From NCBI GenBank assembly GCA_003456455.1, contig DMRV01000025.1:1-6907 (forward strand): a stretch of DNA of 6,907 nt, read 5' to 3'. Within the stretch, counting starts at the first letter, position 1, and each line of letters opens with the position of its first letter. Origin of the DNA: Flavobacteriales bacterium (lineage in GTDB: Bacteria > Bacteroidota > Bacteroidia > UBA10329). The notes below the pieces were generated by a model. The model was not told the origin of the DNA, searched no databases, and saw nothing but the letters and a program-made list of their open reading frames with translations. A program made the position numbers and the translations under genes. Shown here one piece after another: positions 1-6,023 of this stretch.

Positions 1-465
1 CTTGCCAACCTAAGTGTGAAGGACCGAGTGGAGGACATTCCTAAGCTTTTCTTCGTCAATTGGGGTAAGGCGGTTGTTAAAGCTTTTTCTACTGATGGTT
101 GGGCTTGGAGTGCTGTTTCGTCTCTCATTCTTGCGCTAGGCGGATTGCTTCTTTTCAAGTTTTCGAATGAAGAGGGAATGAAACGGCTTACATTTTACAC
201 AGGTCTTCTGTCCTTGCTATGGTTTGGTTTCTCCATTTATTCCGCAGAGAAAAACTTCAATCATGCTGTGAATGACAAACATGCTGTCGTTTTCTCTGCT
301 ACGATTAACGCTAAAAGCTCTCCAAACGAGAAGGGAAAAGACCTTTTTGTGATTCATGAAGGGCTCGTAGTCAGTGTTTCTGATGAGCTTAATGGTTGGA
401 TTCGAATCAAACTATCCAACGGTAACGTGGGCTGGATTCCTGAGAATACCGTGGTTTCTATCTAA
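1..465 (+). CDS. batE: BatE-like protein, C-terminal part (partial at 5' edge)
   Basis: The frame is open from base 1 to the TAA at 463-465, giving 154 residues. A GTG at 16 could be read as a start, but the frame runs upstream without a stop and the first residues look like the end of a TPR region, so I treat the gene as truncated by the window. Numbering from base 1: a PKLFFVNWGK linker near 14-23, two hydrophobic helices at about 36-54 and 63-80, then a bacterial SH3-like domain at about 93-153 (KSSPNEKGKDLFVIHEG, GWIRIKLSNGNVGWIP). This order matches the end of BatE proteins, the last gene of the bat (aerotolerance) operon in Bacteroidota. The family sits in the inner membrane with other Bat proteins; its exact role is poorly defined. 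The Bat identity is inferred from layout and motifs, since the TPR part and batA-D lie outside the window. Another TPR/SH3 membrane protein is the alternative. Confidence 0.72.
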   Translation, partial: LANLSVKDRVEDIPKLFFVNWGKAVVKAFSTDGWAWSAVSSLILALGGLLLFKFSNEEGMKRLTFYTGLLSLLWFGFSIYSAEKNFNHAVNDKHAVVFSATINAKSSPNEKGKDLFVIHEGLVVSVSDELNGWIRIKLSNGNVGWIPENTVVSI

Positions 466-486
466 ATCAAGCATCCTTCTTGATTT
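464..486 (+). terminator. Small AT-rich hairpin after batE-like gene, possible weak terminator
   Basis: AAATCAAG (464-471) and CTTGATTT (479-486) are perfect reverse complements, giving an 8-bp stem with a 7-base loop (CATCCTT). The left arm begins inside the TAA stop. Only two G:C pairs are present and the T run is just four bases (484-487), so intrinsic termination would be weak. Its position right behind the stop and before the next gene is what suggests a terminator; an mRNA 3'-end stabiliser or chance are alternatives. Confidence 0.35.
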
Positions 487-499
487 TGTGCGTCTCCAG

Positions 500-526
500 T
501 TTCGTAACGGCATTTTTTTAGCTTTA
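500..526 (+). promoter_or_regulatory. Tentative Bacteroidota-type promoter for the adhesin gene
   Basis: TAGCTTTA at 519-526 matches seven of eight positions of the Bacteroidota -7 consensus TAnnTTTG. The best upstream partner is only TTTCG at 500-504, at short spacing; a better TTGTG at 486-490 lies too far away (about 30 bases). It would leave a very short leader before the start at 550. The spacer is AT-rich, so such a match can occur by chance. Transcription could instead come from the bat operon. Confidence 0.2.
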
Positions 527-549
527 CGGTACTAACCCCATTACGCCCC

Positions 550-621
550 TTGAAACTCTCTGTTTCTGCCTTTCTTGTATTTGTCATGTTTCTCTTTTCA
601 GGAGAACGATATGCAAGTGCC
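550..621 (+). other. Sec signal peptide of the adhesin
   Basis: Residues 1-24: a short n-region with K2, a hydrophobic core at about 5-17 (AFLVFVMFLF), then a polar c-region ending A22-S23-A24 before Q25. A-x-A followed by Q is a common cleavage context in Bacteroidota secreted proteins. No lipobox cysteine is present, so this is signal peptidase I type and not a lipoprotein. Confidence 0.85.
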
Positions 622-3600
622 CAGTCGCTTTTTGTGCCTGGTGGTGCAAACTATGTTGAAGTGGGAGATTTAGATGTTGTGGGTAGCCAAATAACTGTTG
701 AAGCTGTGGTTACCATGACTGGAGTCGGTGTCAATATCGTATCTAAGCACACCGACCAAAGCAATGTAAACTATCTTATGCGTCCGGGGTCTGTAGAACT
801 AACTACAACCAATGGTTATGTGAATGCTCTTTCAGGATTTAATCTCAATATTGGCGAATGCTATCACCTCGCGTTTACATATGACGGTACTAGTTTAAAA
901 TACTACGTTAATGGTTGTTTGGCGTCATCAACACCTCATACTGGTGATTTAATACAAAATGACCTGATTACTGGTATCGGAAATCGGTCTGATTGTCAGT
1001 GCGAATCGTGGATTGGTTACATAGATGAAGTGCGTATTTGGAATGTTACTCGAACGCAAGCAGATATTCAGGCAAACATGATGAATCTGCCAACTCCAGC
1101 CGCTCAGGGTGGCCTTTTGGCGTACTACAAGTTTGACGGTAATTACACGAATCTTCAAGGTAATCCTGCTTGGGATGGTGTTCCTATTGGTGCTCCGCAA
1201 CTTCAGAATAATGCTGCTTGCGCGAATGTTGATTTGAGCTTCCAAAACTCAGTTACCACCACAGATGTTAGTTGCAACGGTCAGCCTGACGGTACAGTAA
1301 CTATTACAAGTACTGGAGGACATCCAAATTATCAATATTCTGAAGATGGTGTAAACTATTCAGCAACAAACACCATAACGGGCCTACCAGCAGGAGCGGG
1401 AGTTGTTTATGCACAATCTGGTGCCAATACGGGCTGCGTAGAAACCATTCCTATCACAATTGGAGGACCTTCGGCTATTACAACTTCTGTTACAGGAACC
1501 GACCCAACCAGCTGTATTACAGGAAACGGAACAGCCGATCTAACAGTCACTGGTGGTACGCCTCCTTATACATATTCATGGTCTTCGGGAAGCACGCAAC
1601 AAAATCCTGCTAACCTAGTTCCTGGAAACAATACGGTAACGATTACAGATGCCAATCTGTGTACAGCAACAGAAAGTATTACGCTTAACAGCCCACCATC
1701 AATCTCAGCGACCATTTCAAACGGAACGAACCCAAGTTGTAATGGTGGTAATGACGGTTCTGCCATGATTACCGTTAATGCTGGAACAGCGCCTTATACT
1801 TACGCATGGACTTCAGGAAGTACGCAACCTAATCCGTCCAACTTGGTTGCTGGAACAAACTCTGTTACTGTAACTGATGCTGGCGGCTGTACTGCAACGG
1901 CAAATGTTGTGTTAACTGAACCGAGTGTTATTCAGCCAAATGCCTTTTCCAACTTTGTAAGCGCACAAGGGCAGTGTGATGGAGGCGCTGTTTCTAATCC
2001 TACGGGAGGAACCCCACCGTACACGTATAGTTGGTCGAATGGTGAGACTTCGCAAATTGCAACTGCAATGTGCCAAGGACCCCAAACCATAACGGTTACC
2101 GATGTCAATGGCTGTACTGGAGTCCAAACTATTACCGTAAATATTCCTGCTTGTTTAACGGACGTCAACTTTTTCACGTGGCAGGAGGCCGGACAGCCCG
2201 CCAACGGTAACTGGATTGTCCAAAACGCTGGAGCACAAGTGCAGCAGACTATTAATGGAGCGCCAGCATTTTTCGTTACTCCGGACGACTATATCAATGT
2301 ACGTATGCGTGGTAAAATGCGTACAACGGATGGTGATGATGATTGGATGGGGGTGGTATTTGGTTTTCAGAGTCCACTCGGAGCGTCTGACTATTTTGAT
2401 ACGTGGCTCTTTGATTGGAAGCAAAGCCCGCAAGGTGCAGCTTTGGAAGGAATGACGTTAAATAGGGCATTAGGAACCATCACCAATTATGGCCCTACGT
2501 TTGGCAACCATACTAACACACCAGAATTTACTGTGGTTGCTACAAATTATGGAAACAACGGATGGACGCGTAATGTAGATCATGAGATTGAAGTGACTTA
2601 CACAGTTAATCGCGCTATTATTCTCGTAGATGGAGACACGATATTTGATGTTTACGATTGTTTTGAACCAGGAAGGTTTGGATTTTATAACTACTCCCAG
2701 CAAGACGTTTTCTATTCAGATTTCACTTATGAATTGTTTGTTGATTTCAACTTTGAGCAAGCCGAGATTTGTGCGGGAGATACCGCATATATAACTTTTT
2801 TAGAGCAATGTGGAGCCAACAATAATCTTGATCAGTTTGACGAGTTACAGTGGGACTTTGGCGATGGGACCACGGAAATCAACACAACTCCAACGCTAGC
2901 CAACGTAAACCCCAGTCATGTTTATCAAACAGGAGGGAATTATACCGTTCGTTTAATTGCGAAGGATGATTTTGGTTGTCGTGATACTATCGTTAAAACC
3001 ATCTCCGTTTTAGAAGTTCCTACGGCTGATTTTACATTTGCCAATCAGTGTTTTCAAGATGAAACGCAGTTTACCGATGCTTCCGTTCAAGGAGACGCGC
3101 CAATAACTACATGGGATTGGAGTTTTGGCGATGCCGCCATAGATAACGTCCAGAACCCGTTGCACCAATACGCATCTGTAAATACGTACACAGCACAATT
3201 AATTGTAGAAGACGCCAATGGCTGTTTAGACACCGTAGAACAGGACGTGGAAATACATGTATTACCTCAAGCCGAATTTACACCCGTAGACGATTGCTTT
3301 AGACCCGACTTTCAGTTTGAGGATTTATCAACGGTTACAAACGGGACGGTAGATTCTTGGGAATGGGACTTTGGCGATGCCGCAACAGCTAATGTGCAGA
3401 ATCCAACGCATACGTATGCAGATTACGGACAGTATGATGTAACGCTTATCGCGTTTAGTAACCAAGGTTGTAGTGATACCACAGCGCAGCAAATAACCCT
3501 GCATGCCATTCCAGTACCTGGATTCGAGGTTCCGCAGATTTGCCAATTCCAACCCATGCAGTTTACAGACACATCTACAGTGGCTGACGGAACAATAGTA

Positions 3601-5523
3601 GGGTGGGAGTATGATTTTGGTGATGGGTCAAGTTCAACACTACAAAACCCACCGCACGTCTATCTTAACGATGGAAACGGCATTATTCAGCAAACCGTAA
3701 CAAGTAGTTTTGGGTGTGTCGATTCCATAAGTGTTGCGGGCACGGTTGACCCAAAACCTTTAGCTGATTTTGCCACGCAGAATGAGTGCATGAATGACGT
3801 GGTTTCCTTTGCCGACCAGTCAACCGTTGCGTTTGGTTCTATTATTTCTTGGGAATGGAACTTTGGAGATGCCAATACAGACATGGCGCAAAACACATCC
3901 AACTTGTACACAAGCTTTGGTACGTACACGGTTGAGCTCATGGTAGAAACATACAATGGCTGCCGCGATACAACCGAACAACAAGTGGAGGTATATCAAT
4001 TACCCGTAGCCGACTTCTCATTTAGTGATGGCTGTTTGCTGGCGCCCGCCACTTTTACAGACCAAAGCACTAGCAACTCAGGTAATCTTGATGCTTGGAC
4101 GTGGGATTTGGGAGACAATACTATTGAAAATGGCCAAGGCCCTATTAATCATGCGTATTTAGCCGCTGGCGATTATGTGATAGAACTTATTGCAGCAACT
4201 GAATACGCTTGTTTTGATACGGTGGAGCAGACTATAACCATTCATCCTATGCCCGTGGCAGACTTTGAAGCCGATAGTGTTTGTTTTAATGAGGTCACAA
4301 ACTTCACCAATCTATCTACTATTTCTACCGGGCTTATTACCGATAATGATTGGGATTTCGGCTTCTCGACTACCAGTAATGCGCTTAATCCAACAAATAC
4401 GTTTCCGCAAACGGGTTATCATCCCGTGTTCCTTTCTGTAACCTCAGACCTAGGTTGTGTAGATACGATTACCAAAAACATCCGTGTATACGTGCTGCCT
4501 CAGCCCGCCTTTAGCAATAACGACACGTGTTTTGAAGACATCGTTTCGTTTAGCAATCAATCGCAAATAAGCGAGGGCACTATTGATGCTTATGATTGGG
4601 ATTTTGGAGATAGCCAAACATCAAACCTCCAAGCATCAACGCATTATTACGGTGCAGAAGGAATGTACACCGCCACGCTTGTTGCCACCTCCAACTTTGG
4701 TTGTACCGAAACCGTGTCGCAACAAGTAGAGATATACCCGTTACCGCAAATTTCGTTTGTGCCATCGCCAACAGAGGGATGTCAGCCGCTGTCGGTTGCG
4801 TTTAACAATCAAACACAAATTACCAGCGGTTATCAAATAGATACGTACGAATGGGATTTAGGACATGGCGTTACATCCGAAGAAATTAACCCACAAACGG
4901 TATATGCTGATAGCGGATTATATGATGTAGAGCTGATTGTAACAACTACAGATGGTTGCGATGATACCCTTTTGGTATCAAACGCTGTTGACGTGTGGCC
5001 ACGGCCCGTTGCCGGATTCAGCACTCACAAGGAAACCTACATCATTCTTTTCCCAAGGGTAGACTTTATAGATGAGAGCGTGGGTGCTACAGAGTGGTTT
5101 TATGAGTTTAGCGATGGGAACACCTCCATAGAGCAAAGTCCATCTAACGAATATCAAGAACCCGGTACCTATCGCGTTATTCAATATGTAAATAACGATT
5201 ACGGTTGCGATGATGCCACATCGTTGACCCTCGTTGTTAAACCAGCCATCACTTTTTACGCACCTTCCGCCTTTACACCAAATGGTGATGGGATAAACGA
5301 CACTTTTTTTGGAGAAGGAATAGGTATTTTTTCGTACGAAATGACGATTTACAACCGTTGGGGAGAAATTCTTTTTGAATCAACAGAGAAAGAAAATGGG
5401 TGGGACGGAACGTACAAAGGAATCCCTGTAGATAACGGTGTTTACGTTTACAGTTTCATTATTGAGGACATAAATTTCCGTAGAAAACGGTATTCAGGAG
5501 AAATACACCTAGTGCGTCAATGA
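550..5523 (+). CDS. Large multidomain T9SS-secreted adhesin-like protein (LamG, SprB repeats, TSP-C-like, 10 PKD, type B CTD)
   Basis: A 1657-residue protein, probably exported by Sec and then by the type IX system to the cell surface or medium. Domains in order: signal peptide 1-24 with an ASA|Q cleavage site; LamG-like lectin fold about 26-218; four SprB-type repeats about 231-533; a thrombospondin-C-terminal-like domain about 538-729; ten PKD-like domains about 731-1566; and a type B sorting domain about 1568-1657. I see no enzymatic motif, so binding to glycans, matrix or other cells is the likely role; this is inference from module types. The TTG at 550 is chosen because the frame has a stop at 505-507 and no other usual start before 550, and because the later ATG at 586 would remove the charged n-region (K2) and part of the hydrophobic core. 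The gene overlaps the next by ATGA. T9SS type B cargo is often anchored or released by partners encoded elsewhere; none is in the window. Confidence 0.93.
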   Translation: MKLSVSAFLVFVMFLFSGERYASAQSLFVPGGANYVEVGDLDVVGSQITVEAVVTMTGVGVNIVSKHTDQSNVNYLMRPGSVELTTTNGYVNALSGFNLNIGECYHLAFTYDGTSLKYYVNGCLASSTPHTGDLIQNDLITGIGNRSDCQCESWIGYIDEVRIWNVTRTQADIQANMMNLPTPAAQGGLLAYYKFDGNYTNLQGNPAWDGVPIGAPQLQNNAACANVDLSFQNSVTTTDVSCNGQPDGTVTITSTGGHPNYQYSEDGVNYSATNTITGLPAGAGVVYAQSGANTGCVETIPITIGGPSAITTSVTGTDPTSCITGNGTADLTVTGGTPPYTYSWSSGSTQQNPANLVPGNNTVTITDANLCTATESITLNSPPSISATISNGTNPSCNGGNDGSAMITVNAGTAPYTYAWTSGSTQPNPSNLVAGTNSVTVTDAGGCTATANVVLTEPSVIQPNAFSNFVSAQGQCDGGAVSNPTGGTPPYTYSWSNGETSQIATAMCQGPQTITVTDVNGCTGVQTITVNIPACLTDVNFFTWQEAGQPANGNWIVQNAGAQVQQTINGAPAFFVTPDDYINVRMRGKMRTTDGDDDWMGVVFGFQSPLGASDYFDTWLFDWKQSPQGAALEGMTLNRALGTITNYGPTFGNHTNTPEFTVVATNYGNNGWTRNVDHEIEVTYTVNRAIILVDGDTIFDVYDCFEPGRFGFYNYSQQDVFYSDFTYELFVDFNFEQAEICAGDTAYITFLEQCGANNNLDQFDELQWDFGDGTTEINTTPTLANVNPSHVYQTGGNYTVRLIAKDDFGCRDTIVKTISVLEVPTADFTFANQCFQDETQFTDASVQGDAPITTWDWSFGDAAIDNVQNPLHQYASVNTYTAQLIVEDANGCLDTVEQDVEIHVLPQAEFTPVDDCFRPDFQFEDLSTVTNGTVDSWEWDFGDAATANVQNPTHTYADYGQYDVTLIAFSNQGCSDTTAQQITLHAIPVPGFEVPQICQFQPMQFTDTSTVADGTIVGWEYDFGDGSSSTLQNPPHVYLNDGNGIIQQTVTSSFGCVDSISVAGTVDPKPLADFATQNECMNDVVSFADQSTVAFGSIISWEWNFGDANTDMAQNTSNLYTSFGTYTVELMVETYNGCRDTTEQQVEVYQLPVADFSFSDGCLLAPATFTDQSTSNSGNLDAWTWDLGDNTIENGQGPINHAYLAAGDYVIELIAATEYACFDTVEQTITIHPMPVADFEADSVCFNEVTNFTNLSTISTGLITDNDWDFGFSTTSNALNPTNTFPQTGYHPVFLSVTSDLGCVDTITKNIRVYVLPQPAFSNNDTCFEDIVSFSNQSQISEGTIDAYDWDFGDSQTSNLQASTHYYGAEGMYTATLVATSNFGCTETVSQQVEIYPLPQISFVPSPTEGCQPLSVAFNNQTQITSGYQIDTYEWDLGHGVTSEEINPQTVYADSGLYDVELIVTTTDGCDDTLLVSNAVDVWPRPVAGFSTHKETYIILFPRVDFIDESVGATEWFYEFSDGNTSIEQSPSNEYQEPGTYRVIQYVNNDYGCDDATSLTLVVKPAITFYAPSAFTPNGDGINDTFFGEGIGIFSYEMTIYNRWGEILFESTEKENGWDGTYKGIPVDNGVYVYSFIIEDINFRRKRYSGEIHLVRQ
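625..1203 (+). other. LamG/concanavalin A-like lectin domain of the adhesin
   Basis: Residues about 26-218 show the typical Laminin_G_3 landmarks: YVEVGDLD near the start, VEAVV, YHLAFTYDG (105-113) followed by YYVNG (118-122), and IDEVRIWN (158-165) followed by TRTQADI and a late LLAYYKFDG. These domains fold as beta-sandwiches and commonly bind carbohydrate or mediate protein contacts, often with calcium. Cysteines at 104, 124, 149 and 151 may form disulfides. The specific ligand cannot be read from the sequence. Confidence 0.85.
1240..2148 (+). repeat. Four SprB-type repeats
   Basis: Residues about 231-533 form four units of roughly 75 residues, beginning near 231, 307, 383 and 458. Each has a cysteine near the start (SCNG, SCITGNG, SCNGGNDG, QCDGG), a GGTPPYTYSW-like centre and a late TVTD(A/V)NGC-like end. 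Repeats two and three are the closest pair (PYTYSWSSGSTQ against PYTYAWTSGSTQ, both with NLVxGxN following). The family is named after SprB, the mobile surface adhesin of gliding flavobacteria, but occurs in many non-motility surface proteins, so gliding should not be assumed. Confidence 0.85.
2161..2736 (+). other. Thrombospondin-C-terminal-like domain in the adhesin
   Basis: Residues about 538-729 differ from both flanking repeat types. Landmarks resemble the thrombospondin C-terminal lectin-like domain: an acidic DGDDDWMG stretch (594-601), LFDWKQ (620-625), EGMTLNRALG (633-642), ATNYGNNGW (663-671), VDGDTIF (693-699) and GRFGFYNYSQQ (708-718) followed by a short strand YSDFTYE. In animal thrombospondins the domain is calcium-rich and binds partners. 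The match is by remembered motif pattern, not a profile score; another L-type lectin-fold module is the alternative. Confidence 0.62.
2740..5247 (+). repeat. Array of ten PKD-like domains
   Basis: Ten immunoglobulin-like PKD units begin near residues 731, 826, 908, 990, 1072, 1154, 1237, 1319, 1401 and 1488. Most carry a W-x-FGD core (for example WDFGDG at 768-773) followed by NPxHxY and a late GCxDT. From unit 2 to unit 8 the pitch is 82 residues, once 83. Nearly every unit has one cysteine about eight residues in and another in the GC(x)DT motif. PKD arrays usually act as extended stalks or spacers, sometimes binding polysaccharide. The FGD motif is altered in units 6 (WDLGD), 7 (WDFGF), 9 (WDLGHG) and 10 (YEFSDG). 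Confidence 0.9.
5251..5520 (+). other. T9SS type B C-terminal sorting domain (CHU_C / gliding CTERM)
   Basis: Residues about 1568-1657 carry the full signature: SAFTPNGDGINDTF (1573-1586), IYNRWGEILFES, NGWDGTYKGIPVDNGVYVYSF and a terminal strand ending YSGEIHLVRQ. This is the C-terminal domain recognised by the type IX secretion machinery of Bacteroidota, type B. It marks the protein as T9SS cargo; in this class the domain is used for outer-membrane translocation and surface attachment or release. Confidence 0.96.
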
Positions 5524-6023
5524 AGCGAATAGCGCTGTTGTCCGATACGCATGGGTACCTCGATGCTAAACTCAAGAAATACACCGAATCGTGCCACGAG
5601 ATTTGGCACGCGGGCGATATTGGTACGCTAGCAGTTACAGATACGCTCGAAAGCTGGAAACCTCTACGCGCAGTTTACGGCAATATAGATGGCGACAAGC
5701 TTCGTGTAGTGTATCCAGAAAATCAGCTGTTTGAGTTGGATGGCGTTAAAGTGCTTATGACCCATATTGGCGGTTATCCTGGGCGATATAATGCGCGTGT
5801 TAGAGCCTTAATTGAAAAGGAGAAACCAAAGTTGTACATCTGTGGTCATTCTCATATTCTAAAGGTGATGTTTGACAAGAAGCATAATTGTCTGCACATG
5901 AACCCTGGTGCGTGTGGCAACCACGGATTTCATCAAATGAAAACATTACTTCGCTTTACGTTGGATGCAGGCAACATCAAAGACCTAGAAGTAATAGAGC
6001 TGGGTAATAGGTCTTCACTCTAA
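5520..6023 (+). CDS. YfcE/MJ0936-family metallophosphoesterase
   Basis: A complete 167-residue calcineurin-like phosphoesterase, about the usual length of the family. All metal-binding motifs are visible: D9-T-H11 (SDTHG), G32-D33 (HAGDIG), G54-N55-x-D57 (YGNIDGD), H82 (MTHIGG) and G109-H110-S-H112 (CGHSH). These bind two metal ions, usually Mn or similar, and hydrolyse phosphodiesters; the natural substrate is unknown for most members. No signal peptide or membrane segment, so cytoplasmic. The ATG at 5520 sits inside ATGA, overlapping the adhesin TGA, and gives the canonical MKRIALLSDTHG start. The only purine-rich site is GGAG at 5497-5500, too far (19 bases) for a normal ribosome site, so coupling to adhesin translation is likely. 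Its stop overlaps that of the convergent glycosyltransferase. No link between its activity and the adhesin is known to me. Confidence 0.95.
   Translation: MKRIALLSDTHGYLDAKLKKYTESCHEIWHAGDIGTLAVTDTLESWKPLRAVYGNIDGDKLRVVYPENQLFELDGVKVLMTHIGGYPGRYNARVRALIEKEKPKLYICGHSHILKVMFDKKHNCLHMNPGACGNHGFHQMKTLLRFTLDAGNIKDLEVIELGNRSSL

Noticed and set aside
16..18. GTG at 16 as the real start of the first gene
   Set aside because: The frame is open upstream to base 1, and the encoded protein lacks the TPR part expected before the membrane helices in BatE-like proteins, so a truncated gene is more likely.
503..545. CGTAA at 503-507 could pair with TTACG at 524-528 or with TTACG at 541-545, a possible leader switch
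   Set aside because: Stems of five base pairs with loops of 16 or more bases are expected by chance in an AT-rich spacer; no other riboswitch-like structure supports it.
2216..2455. A 79-codon plus-strand frame within the TSP-C-like region
   Set aside because: It is out of frame with the adhesin, shows no recognisable domain or ribosome site, and the adhesin frame is continuous across it, so there is no sign of a frameshift or nested gene.
949..5184. Many minus-strand open frames of 60-100 codons inside the adhesin gene
   Set aside because: They lie opposite a single long frame with clear domains, have no family motifs, and overlap one another; they are shadows of the repetitive coding sequence.
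1240..5247. Tandem repeats read as a CRISPR or other DNA-level repeat array
   Set aside because: The repeats are diverged at the DNA level, in frame, and correspond to known protein modules (SprB and PKD), so they are protein repeats.
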